Assembly (NCBI GenBank): GCA_945871035.1
Contig: CAMBUD010000024.1
Location: forward strand, 1 to 32,115
Source: Planctomicrobium piriforme
GTDB lineage: Bacteria; Planctomycetota; Planctomycetia; Pirellulales; UBA1268
Length of the DNA stretch: 32,115 nt
Reading direction: 5' to 3'
Made by a program: the position numbers and the translations under genes. Of the stretch, positions 1 through 8,058 are shown piece by piece. The notes beneath the pieces were generated by a model. It worked only from the letters and a program-made list of their open reading frames with translations, was not told the origin of the DNA and searched no databases. Every line of letters starts with the position of its first letter. Within the stretch, counting starts at the first letter, position 1.

Positions 1-617
1 ACGGTCTGGAAGGGATCCAGTAGCATCGATAGCGTGAGAGTCACTGCCGATACAGCGCGTCGCAAACGCAACGGATTCAATGGAGCAACGAGTGTCATGA
101 AATCGCGTGATGCAAGAGTGTCGTGCAGGCGTAATCGCTTGAGAAAACGTTGAGTATTATTCTGTTCGCAAAGCAGCAGTGCGTCCAGTGGTTATCAAGG
201 GCTTAGGCTATTGCCGGCTTGTTGTTGAGCAGGAACAATCGAATTTGGCCGGTTCCTCGGATCACTTCGATTCGAGCAGACTGCTGGCGGGTGCGGGCAG
301 GAGGCTTCATGTGTCCTGCAACGCTTAGGCGTTGGACACGAACGGGTCTTCCCAAGACAACTGGGCTATGATCTTGTCGTGCATGTTGCAGTTGACAGGC
401 AGTATGTAGATGGTGCCTCACAGTTTCCTTGGAGCAGTCGATCACCATGTTTTGCCGGTCAGGCGAGAAACACCTTTCAGAGACAGGCCCGTCAGTCGGT
501 ACTATGGCAGTACTGTTTTTATCTTTTCAATCTGTCAAGTACGCAGATTGTTCTACGAGTGAAAGTGTCCTGCAGAAGCTATCGAGTTTAAACGTAATCA
601 AGACGTGAAAAATACAC
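1..617. other. No convincing gene; edge region and operon-1 leader
   Basis: Frame 1 is open from the window edge to a TGA at 151-153, about 50 codons. It is rich in Arg, Ser and Lys, matches nothing I recognise and could be the tail of a gene that starts outside the window. The remainder has only short open frames on both strands. A bulged stem-loop is visible at 311-339 (GTGTC and CAACGC on the left, GCGTTG and GACAC on the right). I could not pick out a convincing promoter for the operon that begins at 618. Confidence 0.4.
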
Positions 618-3296
618 ATGGGGGACCGAAAGAAAAACACAACTCGCTCACTGGTTCCACCGGAGGGCGCACGCGATCGTGGAGTCCCGAAAATTCCAGC
701 GTGGCGTGCCTGGATGTACCGGCTTTTTCTGGTTATTCTCTCCCCAATTCTTTTCTGTGTTTTGTTGGAAGGCGGGTTGCGATTGGGGGGCTATGGTTAT
801 CCGACACATTTCTTTCTTGGGCCGGATGCCAGCGGCACTTACAAGACCAACTACCGCTTCGGATGGCGGTTCTTTCCCAAGTCCCTTGCCAAAGGTCCGC
901 ATCCATACATTTTATCGGCCAAACCCGCTGGTGCGGTTCGCATCTTCGTTCTGGGTAGTTCCGCGGCCATGGGTACGCCCGATTCAGCCTTCAGTTTCGG
1001 CCGGATCTTAGAGGTCATGCTTCGCGAGCAGTATCCGAGCGTACATTTTGAAGTCGTCAACGGTGCGATCACGGCAATCAACTCGCACGTGGTCTTAGAG
1101 ATCGTCCGTGACTGTGCGAAACTTCAACCCGATCTTTTTGTTGTCTACATGGGCAACAATGAGGTGGTTGGTCCCTATGGCCCTGGCACTGTCTTCCAGA
1201 AGTGGTCTACAAGCCTCGGGATGATACGGGCCAGTATCTGGGCAAAATCAACGCGAGTGGGGCAGTTGCTCGGCGAAACTGTCCGTTCCTTCCAACGCGA
1301 CACGAATCCTCCAGACCATTGGCGGGGCATGGAGATGTTCCTCAACAACCCGGTGGCTGCCGATGACCCACGCCTACTGGCCGTGTACGAAAACTATCGG
1401 CGAAACCTGACAGACATCTGCGGTATCGCCCGGAACGCTGGTGCCGGGATTGTTCTCTCGACGGTGGCTGTCAACCTGCGAGACTGTCCGCCGCTTGCCT
1501 CCCAGCACCGATCGAACCTGACCGGCGACGACTTAGCGAAATGGAATTTACTTTACAAGGCAGCCGACTTGTTGGAGTCAAGCAACCGCTGGCAAGAGGC
1601 CGTTGAACAATACGAATTGGCAGCGAACATTGATGACCGTTTCGCAGAACTGCAGTTTCGTCTTGGTCAAAGCCTGTTCAAAACCGATCGCTTTGTCGAG
1701 GCACGCAGCCGGCTAGAGTTGGCCCGCGATCTGGATATTCTGCGCTTCCGCGCAGACTCCAACATCAATCCGATTATTCGCGAGGTGGCAAGTGCCCAAA
1801 AGTCTGCCGGTGTTGGTTTTGTCGATGTGGAGCAGACGCTGGCTGAAAGCGATCCAGACTCACATGGCATTCCCGGGGAAGAGATATTCTATGAACACGT
1901 CCACTTTAACTTCGATGGCAACTACTTGCTGGCTAGAGCCATTTTAGACCAAGTCTGCAAATGCTTGCCCCAACTGGCCAGCCTCCACAAGCAAGTCGAG
2001 ATTCCATCGAAACAGCAATGTGCAAAATTTCTGGCGAGGACGTCTTGGGAAGAGTTTAGGCTCGCCGACGATATGTTGAAGATGACTGCTAGGCCACCTT
2101 TTACCAATCAGCTCCACCATGAAATCCGCCAAGCGGTTGCATGTCAACGACGGGATGAGCTTTACAAAGTCTCTGCGACTCGAGAAGAGTTACAAACCGC
2201 CATGAAAACCTACCAAGCGGCCCTTGCAAAAGCGCCTGCGGACCCAAGCCTGCATCGCCTCATTGGCCAATGGGCAATGAAGTGCGGCATGCCAAAGGTA
2301 GCCCTCGCTCACCTCCAAATAGCAGTCAGAACACGCCCTGGTGATGTTTGGATTCAGTGTGATCTAGGCAACGTCCTGTCCGCCCTGGGGCGGACAGAGG
2401 AGGCCGTGGCTGAGTACCAGAAAGCTCTCGTGATCAAACCCGACCTAGAGATAGCCTACAACAACCTCGGCCTAGTGCTGGCAGGCCAAAGAAAGAACAA
2501 AGAGGCCATCGCCCATTACCAAAAAGCTTTGAAAATCAATCCTGACTATGAGGTGGCCTACAACAATCTCGGCCTAGCTCTAGCAAGGCAGTCAAAAGTA
2601 GAAGAGGCTATCGCTCAGTATCGGAAGGCAGTGGAAATCAACCCGGGTTATGCGGATGCGTACTTCAATCTCGCGTTAGCTCTGCAGCAGGCAGGCAGGT
2701 TGTCAGAGGCAATCACTGCATTTCAGAAGACTCTGGTGACCAAGCCCGATGACGAAGAGGCGCACTTCAAACTTGCAATTGCCTTAGCGCAGGCCGGCAA
2801 ACTGCCGGAGGCTATTGAACACTATGAACAGGCACTACGGATCAAACCGGATCGCACACACGCGCACTACAATCTTGGGCTGGTTTTAGCGCAGATGGGT
2901 AAAGCGTCGGAGGCAATCGGTCATTATTCGGAAGCTGTACGATTGGAACCAGATTTCCTGCCGGCGATCAATAATGTGGTGTGGATTCTAGCCACCCATG
3001 CCGACCCTCAACTGCGCAATGGCGCCGAAGCTGTTCGGTTGGCTGAGCACGGCTGTCAACTTACTGGCCGCAAGGCATTTGGCCTATTGGATACGCTTGC
3101 TACCGCTTACGCCGAGAGCGGACGATTTTCGGAAGCGGTGGCAACGGCAGAAGAGGCAGTGACACTGGCCAAAGCCGCCCAGCAGCAAGAATCTGCGACC
3201 GCGATACAGTCGCGGCTGGATCTGTACCGTTTTAATAAACCCTATCGTGAGCCATCTCGAACAGTAGCGCCGGTGGTCGAGAGTTTCATCCCTTAA
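618..3296 (+). CDS. Membrane-anchored SGNH/GDSL hydrolase-like protein with TPR repeats
   Basis: This 892-residue protein has a basic N-terminus and one membrane segment (about 33-52), so the bulk is probably extracytoplasmic. An SGNH/GDSL-like esterase fold follows. Block I is GSSA (113-116, candidate nucleophile Ser), block III is GNNE (179-182, Asn) and block V is YEHVHF (425-430, His). A TPR-like helical pair (about 310-372) sits inside the hydrolase domain. From about 525 to 830 there are tandem TPR units with the usual A-Y-x-N-L-G-L and P-D/G-Y signatures. It is the first gene of an operon with SxtJ-, SxtI- and SxtK-like genes; the stop is 26 bases before the SxtJ-like ATG. Family knowledge suggests O-acyl ester transfer or hydrolysis on a surface molecule, with the TPR part as scaffold. 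The substrate is unknown. The ATG at 618 has only a weak ribosome site. Confidence 0.8.
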   Translation: MGDRKKNTTRSLVPPEGARDRGVPKIPAWRAWMYRLFLVILSPILFCVLLEGGLRLGGYGYPTHFFLGPDASGTYKTNYRFGWRFFPKSLAKGPHPYILSAKPAGAVRIFVLGSSAAMGTPDSAFSFGRILEVMLREQYPSVHFEVVNGAITAINSHVVLEIVRDCAKLQPDLFVVYMGNNEVVGPYGPGTVFQKWSTSLGMIRASIWAKSTRVGQLLGETVRSFQRDTNPPDHWRGMEMFLNNPVAADDPRLLAVYENYRRNLTDICGIARNAGAGIVLSTVAVNLRDCPPLASQHRSNLTGDDLAKWNLLYKAADLLESSNRWQEAVEQYELAANIDDRFAELQFRLGQSLFKTDRFVEARSRLELARDLDILRFRADSNINPIIREVASAQKSAGVGFVDVEQTLAESDPDSHGIPGEEIFYEHVHFNFDGNYLLARAILDQVCKCLPQLASLHKQVEIPSKQQCAKFLARTSWEEFRLADDMLKMTARPPFTNQLHHEIRQAVACQRRDELYKVSATREELQTAMKTYQAALAKAPADPSLHRLIGQWAMKCGMPKVALAHLQIAVRTRPGDVWIQCDLGNVLSALGRTEEAVAEYQKALVIKPDLEIAYNNLGLVLAGQRKNKEAIAHYQKALKINPDYEVAYNNLGLALARQSKVEEAIAQYRKAVEINPGYADAYFNLALALQQAGRLSEAITAFQKTLVTKPDDEEAHFKLAIALAQAGKLPEAIEHYEQALRIKPDRTHAHYNLGLVLAQMGKASEAIGHYSEAVRLEPDFLPAINNVVWILATHADPQLRNGAEAVRLAEHGCQLTGRKAFGLLDTLATAYAESGRFSEAVATAEEAVTLAKAAQQQESATAIQSRLDLYRFNKPYREPSRTVAPVVESFIP

Positions 3297-3322
3297 ACAA
3301 GTTGTACAATCGGATTTTTTGT

Positions 3323-3787
3323 ATGGAAGCTAGCCACAACAGTCATGCGGCACGAGTGATGCAGACAGTCTGGCCGTGGCGGATGGTCGTACAGCCAGCG
3401 GTGCAGTCAGGGCGTCGCGTTCGGGTGGTCATCGAAGTTGCGATTGCCATGGTAGTTGGCCTAGTGTGCCTCTGGGTCTTGGACCGTCCCTGGCTCGGGG
3501 GTAGCGTGCTCACGTTGGCCTCACTGAGGCTCGTGGCTGGCTTTCTCATCCCGCCGTTGGATCGTCGACTCGACCGGTTTGGCTCGCTGCTCGGCTCCTG
3601 GGCGGGCATTGCCACCACGTGGCTACTGCTGGTGCCGTTCTTCTACATCGTCTTCACCACGGGGCGCGCATGTCTCATGCTGCGTGGCCAAGATCCGCTT
3701 CACCGCGCCTATGAACCGAAGCTGAAATCTTACTGGGGTGAACGAAAACGCAACAACGATCCGATGCGTTACACGCATCAGTATTAA
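3323..3787 (+). CDS. SxtJ-like membrane protein
   Basis: This 154-residue protein has about three hydrophobic segments (roughly 38-58, 68-80 and 93-117). Its polar C-terminal tail carries the pattern GQDPLHR followed by a KSYW motif, which I recognise as the hallmark of the SxtJ family, named after an unknown-function gene of the cyanobacterial saxitoxin cluster. The gene lies 26 bases after the GDSL-TPR gene and ends 5 bases before the carbamoyltransferase ATG, so the three are almost surely co-transcribed. A TTG at 3302 would add seven residues; neither start has a strong Shine-Dalgarno sequence, and I chose the ATG. No enzymatic residues are evident. A role as a membrane partner or anchor of the carbamoyltransferase is inferred from the conserved neighbourhood only. 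Confidence 0.75.
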   Translation: MEASHNSHAARVMQTVWPWRMVVQPAVQSGRRVRVVIEVAIAMVVGLVCLWVLDRPWLGGSVLTLASLRLVAGFLIPPLDRRLDRFGSLLGSWAGIATTWLLLVPFFYIVFTTGRACLMLRGQDPLHRAYEPKLKSYWGERKRNNDPMRYTHQY

Positions 3788-3792
3788 ACCAC

Positions 3793-5622
3793 ATGAATAT
3801 TCTTGGCATCAGCGCCTTCTATCATGACTCGGCCGCCGCTCTGGTGCGCAGCGGGGAAATCGTGGCCGCCGCCCAAGAGGAACGTTTTTCGCGGAAGAAA
3901 CACGACCACCGATTCCCGATTGATGCCGTCAAGTATTGTCTGGCAGAAGGCGGAGTGGCAGCCGACGGCTTAGACGCCGTGGCTTTCTATGACAAGCCGA
4001 TCACCAAGTTCGTTCGAATCCTGGAAACATATTTCGGCGTAGCGCCACGTGGGCTGCAATCGTTTATGATGGCTGTCCCCCTGTGGCTCAGGGAGAAGCT
4101 CTGGATCCCCATGGAGATCGAGAACTCACTGGATCGCTGCGGCATCAAGATGCCTGCCGAACTCTATTTTTCAGAACACCACGAATCCCACGCCGCCAGT
4201 GCGTTCTATCCCTCACCGTTTCAGAGCGCGGCCGTGCTTACCGTGGACGGCGTGGGCGAGTGGAGCACAACCAGCTACGGCCGTGGTGACGGAAATCGGC
4301 TTGAACTGACAAACGAATTGCGTTTTCCACACTCGCTGGGATTGCTCTATTCCGCGTTCACTTACTTCACTGGCTTCCGAGTTAATTCCGGTGAGTACAA
4401 ACTGATGGGGCTGGCGCCCTACGGCGAACCGAAGTACGTGCAACTGATCCTAGACAACCTGCTGGACTTGCGACCCGATGGTTCCTTCCGGCTGAACATG
4501 GACTACTTTGGCTTTCTTGATGGTCTGACCATGACCAACCACAAGTTCGATGCCCTCTTCGGCGGCCCACCGCGCAAGTCGGAGAGCGACATCACACGCC
4601 GCGAAATGGACATAGCGCACTCGATCCAGGTCGTAACCGAAGAAGTTGTGTTGCGTATGGCGAGCCACATTCATGGCCTGACCGGTGAATCGCGACTGTG
4701 CATGGCAGGCGGTGTGGCGCTCAACTGTGTCGCCAACGGCCGGCTGCTACGCGAGAGCCCGTTTAAGGAGATCTGGCTACAACCAGCCGCAGGCGACGCT
4801 GGCGGTGCTTTGGGGGCTGCGCTCATTGTCTGGCACAAGGTCAAGAATCAACCGCGTCAGACCGATGGCAGGTGCGACAGTATGCGGGGCTCATTTCTCG
4901 GGCCGGCATTTGAGGATGACGAAATTGCGGCGTGGCTTGCTGTGCAGGGCTATCCGGCACGCAAACTGGAGCCGTCGGCTTGGGCAGAAGAGATTGCTCG
5001 CCTGATCGCTGCACAGAACGTAGTTGGCCTCTTGCAGGGGCGGATGGAATTTGGTCCGCGCGCGCTGGGTGGTCGGTCAATCATCGGCGACGCGCGTTCT
5101 CCAAAAATGCAGTCGCTCATGAATTTGAAGATCAAGTACCGTGAGTCTTTCCGCCCCTTTGCGCCGGCTTGTCTTGAGGAGCGTGCGGGTGACTATTTTG
5201 AACTCGCCACCCCATCCCCGTACATGCTGCTCGTGGCCCCGCTACGCAGGGACCGCTGCGTGGCCGTTCCCAAGCAGGAACTACGTGCTCTGCGGGACAT
5301 GATTAACGAAGTGCGTTCGGATCTGCCTGCCATTACCCACGTTGACTATTCCGCGCGCGTGCAGACGGTGTCACCCCAAACCAATCCGGCTTTTCACAGC
5401 ATTCTCACAGCCTTTGAAAAGCTGACGGGAGACGGTGTCGTCATCAACACCTCGTTTAATGTGCGTGGAGAGCCTATTGTGTGCACGCCAGAAGATGCGT
5501 ACCGTTGCTTTATGCGGACGGATATGGATGCGCTTGTGCTTGGATCCTTTGTGCTTGCCAAGCAGTGTCAGCCTGAGTGGAAGGACAAGACCGACTGGCG
5601 GCGAGATTACTCGATCGATTGA
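3793..5622 (+). CDS. O-carbamoyltransferase, SxtI/NodU/CmcH family
   Basis: This 609-residue protein has the usual length of the NodU/TobZ/CmcH/SxtI family, which transfers a carbamoyl group from carbamoyl phosphate, through carbamoyl-adenylate, to a hydroxyl of a sugar or small molecule. The N-terminal Kae1-like ASKHA domain opens with GISAFYHDSAAAL, then shows the metal-binding HHESH (129-133), VDGVGEW (151-157), MAGGVALNC and AAGDAGGALG. The C-terminal YrdC-like domain has GRMEFGPRALG (about 415-425), FRPFAP, and NTSFNVRGEP near the end. All key motifs look intact. The TGA is followed within two bases by a GGAGG that serves the small downstream gene. The acceptor is unknown. The SxtJ- and SxtK-like neighbours place it in the SxtI-type branch rather than the Nod-factor branch. 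Confidence 0.93.
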   Translation: MNILGISAFYHDSAAALVRSGEIVAAAQEERFSRKKHDHRFPIDAVKYCLAEGGVAADGLDAVAFYDKPITKFVRILETYFGVAPRGLQSFMMAVPLWLREKLWIPMEIENSLDRCGIKMPAELYFSEHHESHAASAFYPSPFQSAAVLTVDGVGEWSTTSYGRGDGNRLELTNELRFPHSLGLLYSAFTYFTGFRVNSGEYKLMGLAPYGEPKYVQLILDNLLDLRPDGSFRLNMDYFGFLDGLTMTNHKFDALFGGPPRKSESDITRREMDIAHSIQVVTEEVVLRMASHIHGLTGESRLCMAGGVALNCVANGRLLRESPFKEIWLQPAAGDAGGALGAALIVWHKVKNQPRQTDGRCDSMRGSFLGPAFEDDEIAAWLAVQGYPARKLEPSAWAEEIARLIAAQNVVGLLQGRMEFGPRALGGRSIIGDARSPKMQSLMNLKIKYRESFRPFAPACLEERAGDYFELATPSPYMLLVAPLRRDRCVAVPKQELRALRDMINEVRSDLPAITHVDYSARVQTVSPQTNPAFHSILTAFEKLTGDGVVINTSFNVRGEPIVCTPEDAYRCFMRTDMDALVLGSFVLAKQCQPEWKDKTDWRRDYSID

Positions 5623-5637
5623 CGGAGGGGCGAATCT

Positions 5638-5802
5638 ATGCGGTTTTTTAAGCACCTCGGGATTTTACTGCAAGAGTTTTTTGGATTTGCTTGGCAGAAT
5701 AAGGTGTGGTGGATCATGCCTATGGTCCTTGTTCTGCTCCTGCTGGGGTTACTTGTTGCGACCAGCCAGTCTGTTGCGCCCTTCATCTACACGCTGTTCT
5801 GA
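5638..5802 (+). CDS. SxtK/DUF5989-like small membrane protein
   Basis: This 54-residue gene is easily missed because of its size. It starts at ATG 5638 with GGAGG at 5624-5628, nine bases upstream, and lies 15 bases after the carbamoyltransferase stop. The protein has an amphipathic N-terminus (FFKHLGILLQEFF), a Lys-Trp-Trp patch, a single strongly hydrophobic segment (about 26-43) and the C-terminal ending APFIYTLF. That ending and the KVWW-before-membrane layout match the small DUF5989 proteins, which include SxtK, that accompany carbamoyltransferases. It is probably a single-pass inner-membrane peptide that works with the SxtJ-like protein. Its molecular role is unknown. Confidence 0.85.
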   Translation: MRFFKHLGILLQEFFGFAWQNKVWWIMPMVLVLLLLGLLVATSQSVAPFIYTLF

Positions 5803-5933
5803 TCGAACTAGATCGCAGTCGGTTTACGTGTATCGCCGAACTCCTTTGTCGACCCGCTCTGGTTTGCCACAACGACGCTACACATCGACCCATAGCGCTC
5901 CCGTATAAGAGAGGGCTTCACGATGTGTTTTTC

Positions 5934-5963
5934 AAAAAGTCTTAGATTCGCGTCTTCTAAGAC
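5934..5963 (-). terminator. Rho-independent terminator of the tRNA-Ser gene
   Basis: Read on the minus strand, an 8-base perfect stem (5956-5963 pairing with 5939-5946, nine-base loop) is followed by TTTTT (5938-5934). It begins 28 bases past the 3' end of the tRNA. The plus-strand operon ending at 5802 could also use the hairpin, but on that strand it is followed only by ACTTTCT, a poor U-tract. Confidence 0.65.
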
Positions 5964-5990
5964 ACTTTCTATCCGACGTTCTGTATCAAA

Positions 5991-6080
5991 CGGAGAGGGC
6001 GGGATTCGAACCCGCGGTCCAGCTTTTGACCGGACACGTCTTTAGCAAAGACGCGCATTCGACCACTCTGCCACCTCTCC
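5991..6080 (-). tRNA. tRNA-Ser (anticodon GCU)
   Basis: On the minus strand the acceptor stem GGAGAGG pairs with CCTCTCC, and the discriminator base is G at 5991. The anticodon arm is CGTCT-TTGCTAA-AGACG (6053-6037), which gives anticodon GCT at 6046-6044. A long variable arm typical of type II serine tRNAs precedes the T arm, which contains GGTTCGAATCC. CCA is not encoded; TTT follows the discriminator. The gene stands alone between two plus-strand protein genes. Confidence 0.97.
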
Positions 6081-6120
6081 GACTTTGCTATTTCTTCGCC
6101 AGTGCCCCAGGCAGCGGGTT

Positions 6121-6143
6121 GGCGACCCTCGGGTAGGGTCGCC
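6121..6143. other. Perfect 9-bp hairpin of unknown role
   Basis: GGCGACCCT (6121-6129) is the exact reverse complement of AGGGTCGCC (6135-6143), with loop CGGGT. It lies 41 bases upstream of tRNA-Ser on its strand and 146 bases upstream of the peptidase gene on the other. There is no T-tract on either side, so it is not a normal terminator. It could be an operator, an RNA leader structure or a small mobile-repeat remnant. Confidence 0.5.
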
Positions 6144-6288
6144 ACGATCAATCCGTTGCACACGAGAGCGATTTAAGCGGCTATTCTGAACACAACTCCT
6201 GCAGGCATGCAAGGCATGCGGGCTGCGCGGCCTTACGGGCTTTTCTGCGTGGCTGGAGCGGCAACTTTTTACGCGGTGGAGGATTCAC

Positions 6289-7620
6289 GTGCGACAGCAA
6301 CTACTCCCTCAGCACTCATGGCATGCAGGCGGCCGCCGTGCCATCGCATCGACTCGGACGATGGCGTTTTTGATGCTCCTCGCCAGTGCGTCCCCTGGCA
6401 TGTACGCTGCTGAACATGCCGGTGCAACTGCCCGCGCAAGCATCCAAGCTGCCGATGCCAGTCGGCACATTGCAGCGCTCGCAGACGATGCCTTTGAAGG
6501 ACGTGAAGGAGGCAGCCGTGGCGGCCGTGCTGCCGGAGCCTACATCGTCAGCGCGATCGAAAAACTAGGGCTCAAGCCGGCGGGCGATGCCGGCACGTTC
6601 TACCAGCGTTTTGGCAGCATGCGAAATATTCTCTGCCTCCTGCCGGGGAGCGATCCGGCCGTGGCCCATGAAGCGATTGTTGTCTGCGCCCACTACGATC
6701 ACGTCGGCTATGGCAACGCCAACAACAGCCATGGCCCCACGGGCTTCATTCATAACGGCGCCGACGACAACGCTTCTGGCGTTGCTGGCGTGATCGAAGT
6801 GGCCGAGGCCTTTCAGCACTTGCCAAGCCGCCCGCGCCGATCGATCCTATTTGCATTTTGGGATGGGGAGGAGAAGGGCTTGCTCGGCTCATACCATTTT
6901 CTGCGATCGCGACCGGCTGCAGTTGCGCCTCTAGCGATCGTATTTTCTGTCAACATCGACATGATTGGCCGGTTGCGAGGTGAGCGACTGGAGATATTCG
7001 GTGCCCGGACCGCTGAGGGATTGCGTGCCGCGCTTGTGCAGGCCAACGCAGGCGCCAACTTGGAGTTTATCTTTGATTGGAAGATTGCCGAGGATTCAGA
7101 CCACTATGCCTTTATCACGGCGCGCATTCCCACCGTCATGTTTCACACTGGCTTGCACGCCCAATACCATCGCCCCAGCGACGATATGCATCTCATCAAT
7201 ATGCACGGTGTCGAATCGGTGGCGCGGTTGACGCTTGACTTTGTGAGTGCTCTTGCGGACGACCCGGCAGCCGCTCGACCGTTTCGGGCACAATCGCGCA
7301 GCGAATCGTCAAACACTCGTAAGGCCTTGGAACAGTCGGCTCCTGCCGCGGTTATTCCGGCAGAGCGTGGACGCTGGGGCATAGGCACAAGAGCCGACCC
7401 CGGGGAACCATCAGCACCCGTTGTCGTGCGAATAACGCCACAATCACCAGCAGCTAACGGCGGGCTTTCGCTAGGCGATCGAGTGCTGGCCATCGACGGA
7501 GTCGCCGTCAGCAATCAGAGCGATATGGTCAATAAGTTACGAATTGCTGGGCCCAATACCGTTCTGGACATTGATCGCAAAGGACGAATGATACAGCTGA
7601 AAATGACAACGGATCGCTGA
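6289..7620 (+). CDS. Secreted M28 family zinc aminopeptidase with C-terminal PDZ domain
   Basis: This 443-residue protein starts at GTG 6289, supported by GGAGG at 6278-6282, six bases upstream. A hydrophobic stretch (about 25-40, ending in MYA-AEHA) looks like a signal peptide behind a long basic n-region, so export is likely. The M28 zinc ligands and catalytic residues are all visible: H135 and D137 in AHYDH, D159 in GADDNASG, E194/E195 in DGEEKGLLGS, D224 in NIDMIGR and H294 in YHRPSDD. Residues about 363-443 form a PDZ-like domain with SPAANGGLSLGDRVLAIDG. The likely job is peptide or amino-acid release outside the cytoplasm, with the PDZ part recognising a substrate or partner. It is monocistronic and convergent with the acidic-protein gene 42 bases further on. 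Confidence 0.9.
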   Translation: MRQQLLPQHSWHAGGRRAIASTRTMAFLMLLASASPGMYAAEHAGATARASIQAADASRHIAALADDAFEGREGGSRGGRAAGAYIVSAIEKLGLKPAGDAGTFYQRFGSMRNILCLLPGSDPAVAHEAIVVCAHYDHVGYGNANNSHGPTGFIHNGADDNASGVAGVIEVAEAFQHLPSRPRRSILFAFWDGEEKGLLGSYHFLRSRPAAVAPLAIVFSVNIDMIGRLRGERLEIFGARTAEGLRAALVQANAGANLEFIFDWKIAEDSDHYAFITARIPTVMFHTGLHAQYHRPSDDMHLINMHGVESVARLTLDFVSALADDPAAARPFRAQSRSESSNTRKALEQSAPAAVIPAERGRWGIGTRADPGEPSAPVVVRITPQSPAANGGLSLGDRVLAIDGVAVSNQSDMVNKLRIAGPNTVLDIDRKGRMIQLKMTTDR

Positions 7621-7662
7621 CGCAGAATCGGGGGTTTCCGAAGCAAACACGCAGAAGAGGCA

Positions 7663-8058
7663 CTAGTCCTCATCTTCGTCTTCTTCTTCATCGTCGTCTT
7701 CCCAGTCATCGTCGTCCTCATCATCTTCGTCTTCCTCATCTTCGTCTTCCTCCTCCTCTTCTTCCTCATCTTCATCTTCAACTTCTTCCCACTCTTCGTC
7801 TTCCTCTTCTTCGTCTTCTTCCTCCTCATCGTCAGCATCATCTTCGTCTTCTTCTTCATCTTCTTCATCGTCATCGTCTTCTTCGTCTTCGCTCACCAAC
7901 TCCGTGCTCGGGACTACCAAGGAAAATGCATAGCCTCCGCCCGACTCTAAGCCGTCGAATAGATCGTCTGCAGTCTGGAGATCAGAAAGTTCATTCCAGC
8001 AGAAAGATTCAGTATGCAACACTTCTTGATGCCCTCTGGGATTCGCCACAATCGTCAC
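7663..8058 (-). CDS. Hyperacidic protein with Asp/Glu-only C-terminal half
   Basis: Family not recognised. I prefer GTG 8058 as start because GGAGA (8070-8066) lies seven bases upstream; this gives 131 residues. An in-frame TTG at 8097 would add 13 residues but has no ribosome site. Residues 1-56 form a small ordinary-looking domain (FCWNELSDLQTADDLFDGL, then GGGYAFSLVVP). From residue 57 to the end about 71 of 75 residues are Asp or Glu, broken only by one Ala, one Val and two Trp. Such tails are disordered and can bind basic proteins or divalent cations; that use here is inference. The open frame, the ribosome site and the sensible N-terminal domain argue for a real gene rather than a simple repeat. 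It may be monocistronic, as the upstream minus-strand scpB ends 246 bases away. Confidence 0.65.
   Translation of the reverse strand: MTIVANPRGHQEVLHTESFCWNELSDLQTADDLFDGLESGGGYAFSLVVPSTELVSEDEEDDDDEEDEEEDEDDADDEEEEDEEEEDEEWEEVEDEDEEEEEEEDEDEEDEDDEDDDDWEDDDEEEDEDED
7666..7890. repeat. Low-complexity polypyrimidine-rich tract inside the acidic gene
   Basis: The plus strand is almost continuously C and T, built from irregular TCTTCC, TCATCG and TCGTCT units, because the minus strand encodes GAA/GAG/GAC/GAT runs. Imperfect short tandem repeats of this kind are prone to slippage, and long mirror-like purine-pyrimidine stretches can adopt triplex structures. The boundaries follow the Asp/Glu-coding part. 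Confidence 0.8.

Noticed and set aside
311..340. Possible integron attC-like site (stem-loop with GTTGGAC)
   Set aside because: Only the right-hand core box fits; the matching left RYYYAAC box is missing and there is no integrase or cassette structure.
392..397. TTGACA as a -35 box for the first operon
   Set aside because: No -10-like sequence at the right distance, and it lies more than 200 bases before the first gene.
203..448. 81-codon minus-strand frame in the leader region
   Set aside because: No recognisable domain, no ribosome site, Arg/His/Gln-rich composition typical of chance frames.
499..520. GTACT/AGTAC stem followed by GTTTTTATCTTTT as a terminator
   Set aside because: Only a five-base, AT-containing stem and no clear gene ending just upstream.
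7515..7874. 119-codon Lys/Met-rich minus-strand frame
   Set aside because: It is the out-of-frame shadow of the Asp/Glu repeat and runs into the 3' end of the peptidase gene.
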